From Phytomonospora sp040655735 (GTDB lineage Bacteria > Actinomycetota > Actinomycetes > Mycobacteriales > Micromonosporaceae): a stretch of 64,000 nucleotides of DNA. The stretch is from NCBI RefSeq assembly GCF_040655735.1, contig NZ_JBFAKK010000015.1, positions 1-64,000 of the forward strand, read 5' to 3'. A model generated the notes under the pieces. It worked only from the letters and a program-made list of their open reading frames with translations. It made no database searches and was not told where the DNA came from. A program made the position numbers and the translations under genes. Each line of letters starts with the position of its first letter. The first letter of the stretch is position 1. Below, piece by piece: positions 51,425 to 59,525 of this stretch.

Positions 51425-52459
51425 ATGTCCACTCTCACTGCTGAGCAGGCCGCGCTTTTGGCCACCGACCGGTGGGCCTGGCTCGCCGACTTCCTCGACC
51501 GCTGGTACGCCGAGCCTCTGCGCGCCGAGGACGGCGGCACGGCCGGGGACGTCGCTGCGGCGGGCGAGCGGGTCGGGAAGGTCGGGAGGGACCTCCCGCG
51601 GGTGCTCGTCGAGTGGTTCACGCTCGTGGGACGCCGGCTGCGGATGGTGCAGAACGACCCGGCCACGCCCGCGAAGCTGTACACCGCCGACGGCATGCTC
51701 ACGGTGTGGACGGAGAACCAGGGCGGCTGGGTGATCCAGGTGGACCCGGCCGATGACGGCGACGATCCCGCCTGCATCCTCGGCGGACCCACAGCCGAAC
51801 GCATCGACCCGACGCCGCTGTCGATGGTCCTGCGCTCGATGATCCTCAGCGAAACCCTCATCGGAGCCTGGTCCGGGACGCACATCGGCCCGCTCGGGCG
51901 CCTAGCTCCCGCAGTCCGCGGCGGAATGGACACTCAGGCCACAGAGGCCGAGGTCGCCGCGATCACGGGCGCCTATGATCCGCTGCCGATCCCGTGCATC
52001 CCGGACTACGGCGAATCGCTGCGGGGCGACCAGAGCACGGTCGTGCGTCACGAGACCTGGCTGGAGTGGATGACCGCCGACGATGACGCCTACGCCCGCA
52101 TCGCCGGGCTCATCGACCTCGACCCCGAGGGCGGCGAACACGAAGTCGTCCTCGCCCTCGAAGACCTCAGGCCAGAACAGCTCAGCTTGGTGACCGGTGA
52201 ACACGGCGCCACCCGCCACGACTTCGTCCAGGACGCCGTCGATGGGCTCGGCCGGTTGCGAGTCGCCGCCACCACACTCGACGGCGTCCGGTACCAGGTC
52301 GGCACGACATGCCCAGAGGAGACATCCCGCGCCCTGCTGGCCGCGCTCCCCGACATGCTCACCGACAAAGCGGTCCTGGCGGTCCGCCCTATGCGAATCA
52401 GCGCCTTCCGGGTCATCCACCCCGCCGACAGGGCCGAGTACACGCTGCCCATCTACTGA
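51425..52459 (+). CDS. hypothetical protein, possibly SMI1/KNR4-like
   Basis: A 344-residue acidic protein starting MSTLTAEQAALLATDRWAWL. The segment VGKVGRDLPRVLVEWFTLVG with RRLRMVQND near residue 60 is reminiscent of the LP-x-x-L/Y-x-x-F entry of SUKH (SMI1/KNR4) domains, though the fit is weak. No ribosome site; TAGGTT lies 6 nt before the ATG, so leaderless. If SUKH-like, it could be an immunity protein without an adjacent toxin. Not otherwise recognised. Confidence 0.5.
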   Translation: MSTLTAEQAALLATDRWAWLADFLDRWYAEPLRAEDGGTAGDVAAAGERVGKVGRDLPRVLVEWFTLVGRRLRMVQNDPATPAKLYTADGMLTVWTENQGGWVIQVDPADDGDDPACILGGPTAERIDPTPLSMVLRSMILSETLIGAWSGTHIGPLGRLAPAVRGGMDTQATEAEVAAITGAYDPLPIPCIPDYGESLRGDQSTVVRHETWLEWMTADDDAYARIAGLIDLDPEGGEHEVVLALEDLRPEQLSLVTGEHGATRHDFVQDAVDGLGRLRVAATTLDGVRYQVGTTCPEETSRALLAALPDMLTDKAVLAVRPMRISAFRVIHPADRAEYTLPIY

Positions 52460-52524
52460 CACCGGCGTATTCCCCCAACGGTGAGCTGGTGATCTCCGGT
52501 CCGGAACGATGCGGTGGCGGCCGT

Positions 52525-52541
52525 GGTCACCATCGACCGAA
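52525..52541 (-). promoter_or_regulatory. orphan copy of the shared 5' motif
   Basis: TTCGGTCGATGGTGACC differs by one base from the motif upstream of the pentapeptide genes, but no such gene follows on this strand. It may mark a deleted fourth family member. Confidence 0.4.
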
Positions 52542-52558
52542 CCAATGAGACACGCAGA

Positions 52559-52585
52559 ACGGCCCCGGCTAGTAGCCGGGGCCGT
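52559..52585. terminator. terminator hairpin
   Basis: ACGGCCCCGGCT and AGCCGGGGCCGT form a perfect 12-bp stem with a 3-nt loop. It lies directly after the stop of the truncated leftward gene at 52601 and could also serve the rightward gene ending at 52459. Confidence 0.8.
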
Positions 52586-52600
52586 GGTGTGAAGAGCGGG

Positions 52601-52690
52601 TCAGTCCTGGGTGGGGCCGTAGAACGCGGGGTTGCCGCGGCGCCGGAACATCCGGAACGCGATGAACCCGGCGACCGCCCGCCCAGCGCG
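52601..52690 (-). pseudogene. C-terminal stub of a small gene
   Basis: The last codons of a minus-strand frame read RAVAGFIAFRMFRRRGNPAF and end GPTQD before the stop, followed at once by a terminator, as for a real gene. Upstream of ~52690 the frame becomes non-coding because IS110-derived sequence on the other strand begins. It is therefore the 3' stub of a small, perhaps membrane-associated, protein gene. Confidence 0.4.
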
Positions 52691-52692
52691 CC

Positions 52693-52878
52693 GCGTGGTG
52701 CTCCCTGACCCGCTCGCCGGGCGCCCGGGCCCTCTACGACACCCGCCGGGGGCGCGGCGACCGCCACTACGGGGCCCCGCGGCACGTCGCCGCGCGGCTG
52801 CTGATTTGCCTGCACACCTGCCTGACCCGCGCCAAGCTCTACGACGAGACGGCGGCCTTTCGGCCGCCGTCGCCATGA
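52693..52878 (+). pseudogene. IS110-family transposase C-terminal fragment
   Basis: Sixty codons read AWCSLTRSPGARALYDTRRG, RGDRHYGAPRHVAARLLICL, HTCLTRAKLYDETAAF and stop. This follows the conserved IS110 transposase C-terminus (SPGARAxYDxxRxxGxxHxxALRxLANRLVGILHGCL...YDExxAW). The DEDD catalytic domain and IS ends are absent. It is a remnant of an old insertion that truncated the neighbouring minus-strand gene. Confidence 0.75.
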
Positions 52879-53023
52879 ACCGCCGGGAGGGGCGGGCTCG
52901 ACGTCCCGCTCCGTGCATGGGGCACCGACCCCCAAATGTGGCCTGACGCCGCCCCTCCCGGCACACCACTCGGCTTCGGACACACCCGGCGGCCAGTTTT
53001 CCGCTCGACAGGACGCCCGCGGG

Positions 53024-53284
53024 CTAGTAACCGTCGTCGTCTGCTTCGTCGGCATCTTCGTCAGGGGCGAAGGCGCTCAGAACCATGTCAGCTGTGACCT
53101 GCTGGTTGGCCCAGGGCAGGGCCATCAAGCGCTGGTCGGGTGTCAGGTGCGGCCTGTCATTGGAGCCGTAGAGGTATCCGCCGACCTCGCCGTCCTCGGT
53201 GACGACGACGGACATGCCGGCGGCGCTGCCGCCACCATATTTGTTGAGGTCGGCGGCGACCCGCGCGGCGATCGACTTGTTCAT
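53024..53284 (-). CDS. small acidic hypothetical protein
   Basis: An 86-residue protein starting MNKSIAARVAADLNKYGGGS with GGAGG 5 nt upstream. Strands SVVVTEDGEVGGYLYGSNDR, a helix LTPDQRLMALPWANQQVTAD, and a strongly acidic tail (APDEDADEADDDGY). The region up to 52879 holds no other gene. Not recognised. Confidence 0.6.
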   Translation of the reverse strand: MNKSIAARVAADLNKYGGGSAAGMSVVVTEDGEVGGYLYGSNDRPHLTPDQRLMALPWANQQVTADMVLSAFAPDEDADEADDDGY

Positions 53285-53696
53285 GGTTCCTCCGTGGGAC
53301 GGTGAGTTCGTTGGGCATACAACGTGGAGGCGACAGGGGTGCGCGAACAGCGCTGTCGCCGACACCAACGGCCGCTATGGCGGCCCAACGAGTCCGTGGC
53401 CGGGAAACCCGGCCCGGGAACGACGGCGAAACGAAGCCGTCGTCCTAGCGGTTCGTCCTCAACGGATCCGGGCACGCGGCCCGGAAAGAACTGCAGCCAG
53501 CATACTTTTCGCGCTCAAGGACCCCAGCCGCCACCCCGGGCGTGCCGAGCATCCACGGTGGATGATTCGTATCCTGGACAGCGAGTTCCTCCTAGCGACG
53601 CCGCCAGCCGCCCGTCGGCACTCTGCCCAGCATCGGCCACCACAACCGAAGGCACAAGTCGGAAGGTATCGGCCACACCGTGAAGGAGCCTTCGAC

Positions 53697-53840
53697 ATGC
53701 AAAGCCGCGACGTCGAGCCCGAGAAGCCGACCAAGCCTTCCGCCGACACGCCAAGCCTCGCGGCGAGCTCATCCTCACCGGGATGGACCTGCGACGCACT
53801 GCACGCCCAGATCGTGGCCGCCGTCGCCGAGGAGCGGTGA
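53697..53840 (+). CDS. 47-residue hypothetical protein
   Basis: Starts MQSRDVEPEKPTKPSADTPS with AAGGAG 8 nt upstream and ends HAQIVAAVAEER. The N-terminal half is Pro-rich and disordered; the C-terminus is a short helix. The stop lies next to the following degenerate gene. Good ribosome site, but too short for certainty. Confidence 0.45.
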   Translation: MQSRDVEPEKPTKPSADTPSLAASSSSPGWTCDALHAQIVAAVAEER

Positions 53841-54267
53841 TGCCCCGGCAACCACGCCTCTGGACCAGGTCCTGGCCAACGCCGCAGGACTGCCACGACC
53901 ACGCGCTGAGGGGATGCCCGTTCCCTACATCACCCGCATCGACCACCCCGGCCCCGCCTGGCGCCATGTCCAACCGCACCGGCTGTGGCTGTGCTAATCC
54001 CAATGGCGATGCCAGGTCTGCGGGGACCGGCTTCCCCGAAGTGCCTGGGTGATACTGGAGGCCGCGCGCATCGTGATCTCCGACGCCGCCATGCACCATG
54101 CCTGCCTGATCATGGCCCTGCGCTGGTGCCCGCACCTTCACGCCGGCGTCGATGACTTCGAATGCCTCGAGGTCGACTCCACCGACATCTACGCCGACGG
54201 CGTCCGCCTCGACACGATCAGCGACTACGGCGAGGAAACCAAGTCTTGGACAGTCCGCCACCCCTAA
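53839..54267 (+). pseudogene. zinc-binding protein gene with in-frame ochre codon
   Basis: One frame reads PLDQVLANAAGLPRPRAEGM, PVPYITRIDHPGPAWRHVQP, HRLWLC, then TAA at 53995-53997, then SQWRCQVCGDRLPRSAWVIL, AMHHACLIMALRWCPHL and DDFECLEVDSTD to a stop at 54267. Both sides are clearly one protein with a CQVCG...H..C...CPH zinc pattern, so a sense codon has become TAA. The original start is unclear. Unless the stop is a sequencing error the gene is dead. Confidence 0.6.
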
Positions 54268-54550
54268 CGCAAGTGCGCTCCTGTCGATCCCCATCGGGAT
54301 CGCCATCGACCTGCTGAGAACGTAGCCACTCGGTCTCCTTGGTTCGCCCACCGAGATACCGAGTCGGTCTTAAGGTCGCCGTCGGCTGCAGTGACGGCCG
54401 TAAGGCCGAACGCGCCAGAGCGACATCGGCGAGGGCGGACCAGGGCGTGTTCATCGAGCAGCGTGGGGCTCCGTTGGAGGGGTGAGGGAGTCTCTACGTC
54501 GGGGAACCCGGCGGAGGCTAGGGTCTGGCCTCCAAGAGAGGGAGAGCCAG

Positions 54551-55180
54551 ATGGACACCGGGGACCCGTACGGTTTCGCGGTAGCGCTCGGGGAACCGAG
54601 CCTGCCGGTATCCGACGTCGGTTGGGACGAGATCGAGGGAGCGCTGGGGATGCGCCTTCCAGCCGGGTATAAGGCGTGGGCCGACCGGTATCGCAGCCTG
54701 CGTTTCGCCGAGTACCTGGAGATCACCAACCTTCGTTGTGTTCTGGAGCTGGAGAGCCTTGAAGGGCTGTCCGCATGGTTCGGCGACTCGACGGTGTCCC
54801 AGACCCTCGCCTACCAGTCGGGTGAGCGGCTGCACGCGGTCAAGGGCGGATATTTCCCGTACCGGGCCGGTGAGATCCGCGCCTATCCCGAGGACGGCGG
54901 GCTTCTCCAGGTCGGGTTGGGCGACAACAACGAGATCTTCTGCCTGCTCCCACCCCCGTCACCGGCTGAAGGCTGGCGAGTCCTCGCCACCGACTTCCGC
55001 GTTTGGTGGCTCTATGACGGTCCCTTCGAGGACTTCCTGATCGCACTGGTCAATGGCCACCTCGATTGCAGCCTGTTGCCCGATTTCTCCGCCGAACCGG
55101 TGACCGTCGAGGAACGCGAGTCATACACCGTCCTGTCCACTGGCGGCTACTTCACGAACTGGCGCCCGATCCTGCCTTAG
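54551..55180 (+). CDS. SMI1/KNR4 (SUKH) family protein
   Basis: A 209-residue protein starting MDTGDPYGFAVALGEPSLPV with GGGAGAG upstream. VGWDEIEGALGMRLPAGYKA followed by WADRY is the SUKH entry motif (W-x-x-IE-x-x-LG-x-x-LP-x-x-Y-x-x-F), and the GLLQVGLGDNNEIFCLLPP strands and DGPFEDFLIALVNG helix complete the fold. SUKH proteins are commonly immunity proteins for polymorphic toxins; no toxin gene is adjacent here. The 280 bp upstream hold no gene I can support. Confidence 0.8.
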   Translation: MDTGDPYGFAVALGEPSLPVSDVGWDEIEGALGMRLPAGYKAWADRYRSLRFAEYLEITNLRCVLELESLEGLSAWFGDSTVSQTLAYQSGERLHAVKGGYFPYRAGEIRAYPEDGGLLQVGLGDNNEIFCLLPPPSPAEGWRVLATDFRVWWLYDGPFEDFLIALVNGHLDCSLLPDFSAEPVTVEERESYTVLSTGGYFTNWRPILP

Positions 55181-55344
55181 ACCAGCCCACCGCCGCGCGC
55201 AGCCAGCCCGACCTACCCCAAGACCACCGGCCCTTGAGCCTTCTGCCGCCCCTGACGGACCTCGAAGTCCACTCCGCAACCCCTCAACGATCAAGGTGTT
55301 GCAACGACCCCAAGAACCCGGCCGGAGCCTTCAGTAGTCCCTGG

Positions 55345-55602
55345 TCAGTGCTTTGTGAGCGGGTCAGGTCCGTCGTCACGTTTCGGGCGTGGTTTGGGTG
55401 GGCGGCCGACGGGTTGCCGCTGCTGCCACAGGGGATCGAGGTCGGTGGGCAGCCATCGCAAGCTGGCCGCACCGGGGTTGACCGGGTCGGGGAGGATCCC
55501 GTCGGATGCCAGGCGCTGCAGGAAGCGCGTGACGCTGGAGCGGTGCACGTCCCAGCGCCGGGCCAGCTCCGATGCGGAAAGCGACGGGTCGCCGGTGGCC
55601 AT
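55345..55602 (-). CDS. small winged-helix/HTH protein
   Basis: An 85-residue protein starting MATGDPSLSASELARRWDVH with AAAGGAG 8 nt upstream. SASELARRWDVHRSSVTRFL followed by QRLASDGIL is a clear helix-turn-helix with wing start; the tail is Pro/Arg-rich (GRPPKPRPKRDDGPDPL). It could be a plasmid-type regulator. A strong terminator separates it from the large gene upstream. Confidence 0.7.
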   Translation of the reverse strand: MATGDPSLSASELARRWDVHRSSVTRFLQRLASDGILPDPVNPGAASLRWLPTDLDPLWQQRQPVGRPPKPRPKRDDGPDPLTKH

Positions 55603-55627
55603 CGCCAGTCTCCTTTGCGGGATGTGG

Positions 55628-55662
55628 GCGCTGTGTGCCCGCCTGAAGCGGGCACACAGCGC
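55628..55662 (-). terminator. terminator between two leftward genes
   Basis: GCGCTGTGTGCCCGC and GCGGGCACACAGCGC pair perfectly (15 bp) around a 5-nt loop, 11 bp after the stop of the 55674-57389 gene and upstream of the small HTH gene. Confidence 0.85.
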
Positions 55663-55673
55663 CTGCGGGTGGT

Positions 55674-57389
55674 CTAGTGGTAGCGGCGGTCGTGTTTGCC
55701 GGGGGCGTCGCTCATGGCGGTGTAGCAGGCGAACGAGCATGCCGTGCCGAGGCTGGCGCTCATCCAGGAGTCGGTGCCGGGCACCAGCAGTTCGTCCTCG
55801 GCGGCGATGGGGTTCGGGCTGCCGCATTCGTCGCAGTGCGTGACCTCGCGGCCGGGGCAGGTGTCGTCGACCCGCTGGATGCGCCTGGGCTGCGGTGGCC
55901 TGTCCTGAGTGGCCTTGCGCGTGTCATAGCGCTCGCGGGCGGCGCTCTCGTTGATGAAGGCGAAGTGGTCGGCGCCGGCGTCTTCCATGGGTTCCCACCA
56001 CACTTCCACCACCTCCCACAGGGTCGCTGTGGAGCCGTCGGCGAAGGCGTAGTCGTGGCGCAGCAGCTCGACGGCCTCGTTGCGGTACCGCGATTGGACC
56101 TTCGAGACGGTGGTCTCGGTGTGGGTGCGCGCCATCCGGTAGCGCGCGGGGTCGGCCTTGGCGCGCTCGGCGACGCCTGCGGCGTGCCGTCCGGCGTCGT
56201 TGGGCAGGCACCGGTCGGCGTCGATGATGTCTTGGACAGTGCGGGCGGCGGCCTCGTCGCCGACGCGGAGCTCGTAGGCGCGGCCCCCGCTGATCCCGGC
56301 ATCGGCGAGAGCGGCGGCCTGGGAGGCGGTGAAGCAGCGCGTGGGATCGTGCTGGCCGGCGTAGGAGTCTTGAACGATGGCGGACATGTGCCTGCGCCAG
56401 CCGGCCTGGCCCCACGCTTCGACCGTGCGGGCCAGGTACGCCTCAGCGTCGGCGCCGGTGAGGACGGCCATCACGGTTTGGATGTCGTGGGCGGCCTGGG
56501 CAGTGATCCCGGCGGCGCGCAGCACAGCGGCGGCCTGGCCGTCGGCGCCGGTCACGGCGTAGGCGGTATCGGACCAGCCGTAGCGGGCGTCAAGGCGCTC
56601 GATCAGCTCGGCGCGTTCGGGCGTCAGGGGCACCATGTACCCACTGACGTGGCCGCCGTGCCCGGTTCGGCTGACCTCGATGCGACCGTGCTCGACCGAC
56701 ACGTACAGCCGGCCACCGGCGCTGCGGCGGGAGGGGTCGGTGATGGGCACCGACCGGTACCCCTCCTTCTCGGGGAAGGTGACGTGCCCGGCGAAGGCGT
56801 CGGCCGGGGCTGGGGGGATGTCGCGGAGGTACATCGCGCCCAGCAGCCGGTGCGCCTCCCGGCGCAGCGGATCGTCGGGATCGTCACTCCACGAGCGGGT
56901 CACGGTCACCGACTCGGCGGGGATCGCCGCCAAGGCTGCGCGCGGAATCCGCTCGATGAGAACCCGGGTGCCCGGGCTCCAGGTGAAGGCCTCGCTCTCG
57001 GTGTCCCAATCGAGGCTGCCCTGCACGATCGGGACACGTGTGTCGGCACCGCCGGGGAACCGCAGCCCAGGAAACGCGATGACGATGCCGGCGAGGTTCA
57101 GGCAGCGCGCCGCCGATAGTTCGGCGTCATCCAGATCGATCTCGGCGTCGACATGGTCGACGGCGTCGACCCCGGTTCGCCCGTACAGCGCCGTGAGTGT
57201 CTCCTCGACGGTCCTGCGGTGCTCCTCGCGGAAGCGCGGCACAGCGTCTTCCCAGAGATCGAGCGTCAGATCGTCGATCACCGACCGCCATCGCGGATCA
57301 TGGCAATCGGGGCCGTCGACACTGAAGGTCCCGGCATTGTCGGGGAACTTCTCGGCGTCGACGAAAGTCCAGTGGATGAGCTCGTACAT
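55674..57389 (-). CDS. large hypothetical protein with C-terminal zinc ribbon
   Basis: A 571-residue soluble protein starting MYELIHWTFVDAEKFPDNAG. The N-terminal third contains acidic strands and helices; the middle has VTGADGQAAAVLRAAGITAQ and TRCFTASQAAALADAGISGG, two segments that look like helix-hairpin or HTH-like turns. The C-terminus has CPGREVTHCDECGSPNPI and GTACSFACYTAMSD, a zinc-binding pattern. No enzyme motif. The promoter region carries a CGCAACA palindrome. Family unknown. Confidence 0.65.
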   Translation of the reverse strand: MYELIHWTFVDAEKFPDNAGTFSVDGPDCHDPRWRSVIDDLTLDLWEDAVPRFREEHRRTVEETLTALYGRTGVDAVDHVDAEIDLDDAELSAARCLNLAGIVIAFPGLRFPGGADTRVPIVQGSLDWDTESEAFTWSPGTRVLIERIPRAALAAIPAESVTVTRSWSDDPDDPLRREAHRLLGAMYLRDIPPAPADAFAGHVTFPEKEGYRSVPITDPSRRSAGGRLYVSVEHGRIEVSRTGHGGHVSGYMVPLTPERAELIERLDARYGWSDTAYAVTGADGQAAAVLRAAGITAQAAHDIQTVMAVLTGADAEAYLARTVEAWGQAGWRRHMSAIVQDSYAGQHDPTRCFTASQAAALADAGISGGRAYELRVGDEAAARTVQDIIDADRCLPNDAGRHAAGVAERAKADPARYRMARTHTETTVSKVQSRYRNEAVELLRHDYAFADGSTATLWEVVEVWWEPMEDAGADHFAFINESAARERYDTRKATQDRPPQPRRIQRVDDTCPGREVTHCDECGSPNPIAAEDELLVPGTDSWMSASLGTACSFACYTAMSDAPGKHDRRYH

Positions 57390-57467
57390 GGCTCTCCTCG
57401 CGTGGGTGGGTGGGCCGCTCGGCCCTTTGCCTCGACCTGTTCAGCCTCCCACGACCCACCGGTAATT

Positions 57468-57483
57468 CGCAACATGTGTTGCG
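57468..57483. promoter_or_regulatory. palindrome upstream of the 55674-57389 gene
   Basis: CGCAACATGTGTTGCG is a perfect 16-bp palindrome 79 bp upstream of the leftward ATG at 57389, in a locally AT-rich patch. Candidate operator. Confidence 0.6.
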
Positions 57484-57631
57484 GATTTGTTTGGGAAAGA
57501 CGCCGGTTCGCTGAAGAGAGCTGTCGAGGCATCCACCCGGCGAACCGGCACGGCCATGATCCCACGATGCCCATCTCGTTTGAAGTGCGCAGTGAGGAGG
57601 TGGTCATGACTGCATCGTTGGAGTTCCCGGC

Positions 57632-58300
57632 TCAGGTCCGGGACACGAGTTCTCCCACGATCCACGTCCTGAACGCACCCAAGACGTCTTGGGCTTCTTC
57701 GGGCAGCTCAGATTGACTGTCAACGGTCTCGGCCGGCCCGGCGCCCATAAGCAGGCTGAAGCCGCTCACGTTGGATGTGTCCCACCAGTGCCAGCCGGGC
57801 TGCAGCGTGCTCGGTGAGATGTTGATATCGAGCCAGTCGACGTCTCCGGAGTAGAGAAGATCGGCGGCTTCCTTCGCCTGTGAGGGTTCGTCGTAGGCGA
57901 ACATGTAGGCGGTCACGAGCCAGTCGTCGTGAACGTAGGCGACCTCCATCCAGTATCTGCAGCCCTCGGTGAGTTTCTCGACGGTGGCGCCACCGATGTC
58001 GGAGCAGTCGTCGTGGTCGTGATCGGCGTCGAGCTCAAGGGTCAGATCGGTACCCTGACCGAGGGTGTGGATCGCCACCTCGTCGGGGAAGAAATCCTCG
58101 GCGAGCACGACCATGTCGGGCGTGAAGTCCGGCTTGAGCGGGGCGACGATGACGCCGGGGGCAGGCGGCGGGTTGAGCGCGAAGGCGAAGGCGACCCCGG
58201 CGAGGAGGACCACGGTGAGCAGGGCGGCGAACAGCTGCGCGCCGGTGCGCGACTTCGGGGAGGCGGTTTCGGGCACGAGGGAGTCGACGGACACGGGCAC
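57632..58300 (-). CDS. membrane-anchored extracellular protein
   Basis: A 222-residue protein (GTG start). One hydrophobic segment (~20-42: AQLFAALLTVVLLAGVAFAF) is followed by an external domain with an acidic His/Asp patch (DADHDHDDCSD), two Cys that could form a disulfide (DDCSD, EGCRYW) and a Trp-rich end (PGWHWWDTSN). It may be a lipid-free anchored sensor or binding protein. Divergent from the 58468 gene. Not recognised. Confidence 0.6.
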   Translation of the reverse strand: MPVSVDSLVPETASPKSRTGAQLFAALLTVVLLAGVAFAFALNPPPAPGVIVAPLKPDFTPDMVVLAEDFFPDEVAIHTLGQGTDLTLELDADHDHDDCSDIGGATVEKLTEGCRYWMEVAYVHDDWLVTAYMFAYDEPSQAKEAADLLYSGDVDWLDINISPSTLQPGWHWWDTSNVSGFSLLMGAGPAETVDSQSELPEEAQDVLGAFRTWIVGELVSRT

Positions 58301-58467
58301 TCTCTTCTGGACGGTGGGCTGGGCGAGGGCACTGCCATGATCCCCTTGGCCGTGACCGGGAACCATCGACGGTTCGGCCGAAGAACCGGCTCCCCCCGGT
58401 CGGCGGCACCCCCGTTCAGGGCGGTTGCGGCATCGAGGTGAGGCCTCTGGAAGCCTAGGATTGGCTC

Positions 58468-58878
58468 GTGGACCAGCCTTCTCCAGCACCGTTCGCCGCA
58501 GCGGTCATCGTCGCCAGTCTCACCATCGACCCCGACGCCGACCTGGAGGCGATCACCACCGTCCTGGCCGAGGCCGCAGCGGATCTACCGGCCGCCGCGC
58601 GGGTCTTGCACGTCCCCAACCCTGAGGGGTTCGGTCCCGATACCTTCGTCGGGTGGGTACATCTGGTGTGGAAACCGGCGCCGGGCCTGTCCACCGAGAC
58701 CGAGATCGTCACCGCGGCGATGAAGGTCTGGGAAGAGCACGGCCGCAGCGCTGGGGTCCGCGAGGTCGGTGTCCTGCCCGTCGCGCCGAAGTTGTGGCCG
58801 GCCGTCGAGGCGACAGCGCTGCACACTGCCGACACCGCCGGCGTTCCTGCGGAGATGTTCCCGCCCCGCTCGGTGTGA
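58468..58878 (+). CDS. hypothetical protein, leaderless
   Basis: A 136-residue protein (GTG start, MDQPSPAPFAAAVIVASLTI). TAGGAT lies 6 nt before the start, a textbook actinomycete leaderless promoter. Strands and helices alternate (FVGWVHLVWKPAPGLSTETE, IVTAAMKVWEEHGR, VREVGVLPVAPKLW), suggesting a small alpha/beta fold. Not recognised. Confidence 0.6.
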   Translation: MDQPSPAPFAAAVIVASLTIDPDADLEAITTVLAEAAADLPAAARVLHVPNPEGFGPDTFVGWVHLVWKPAPGLSTETEIVTAAMKVWEEHGRSAGVREVGVLPVAPKLWPAVEATALHTADTAGVPAEMFPPRSV

Positions 58879-58978
58879 ACACCTCGGCGGCGGTCTGGGC
58901 ACTATCGTCCGTCCCCGCGATCGACGTCGATCCAGTCGCCGAGAAGAAGAGCGGCTGGTCTACCAGGCGGTCACCGTG

Positions 58979-59428
58979 ATGTGCCTGCCCGGCGCTGAAC
59001 ACCTCAATGACCCACCCTGCATGCCGGCCCCAGCACCGTGGTGGCGGCGTGTGGCCCGCCAGATAGTCCCCCGCTGCCGGCGGGCCGACTGCTGTGCCTA
59101 CCACTCAGCGGACTGGAAGACCGCGTCGGCGGCCGCCGTGGCGGCCCTGCGCCACGCGCAGGCCGCCGTGGCGGCCCTGCGCCACGCGCAGGCCGCAGTG
59201 CCGGCCGGTGAGGACTTCCGCAGCCACCTCGACGTGGCCTGCGCGCACCTCAAGGCGAGCACCGGCCTGGACGCGGTGACCCTCCGGTGGGCGCAGTCGC
59301 TGTTCGCCGACCCGATCCAGCCCCACTACGACGTCGGCGGGTACACCAACGGGCGCCACCGCGCGCAGGCGATGCTCGACGCCGGGGTTCGCCGCACCGT
59401 CGTGGGTATCTGGCTGCCGCCGCAGTGA
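58979..59428 (+). CDS. hypothetical protein with internal 30-bp duplication
   Basis: A 149-residue protein from ATG 58979 (MCLPGAEHLNDPPCMPAPAP); no good ribosome site, so the start is uncertain. A Cys cluster RCRRADCCAYHS is followed by AAVAALRHAQ repeated twice, then a helical domain ending RAQAMLDAGVRRTVVGIWLP. The repeat comes from an exact 30-bp tandem duplication (59131-59160 and 59161-59190). Function unknown. Confidence 0.5.
   Translation: MCLPGAEHLNDPPCMPAPAPWWRRVARQIVPRCRRADCCAYHSADWKTASAAAVAALRHAQAAVAALRHAQAAVPAGEDFRSHLDVACAHLKASTGLDAVTLRWAQSLFADPIQPHYDVGGYTNGRHRAQAMLDAGVRRTVVGIWLPPQ
59131..59190 (+). repeat. exact 30-bp tandem duplication
   Basis: Two identical 30-bp units beginning GGCCGCCGTGGCGG and ending GCCACGCGCA, in frame within the 58979 gene; adds ten residues. 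A recent slippage event. Confidence 0.9.
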
Positions 59429-59525
59429 CCGGCCCGCCGCTGGCCGACCGTGGAAGTCGCGGCTGGTGGCGCGACCGCGATGTCCGTACCGTTCATGGTG
59501 TTCGGCGTCACCACGAGGAGGCGGC

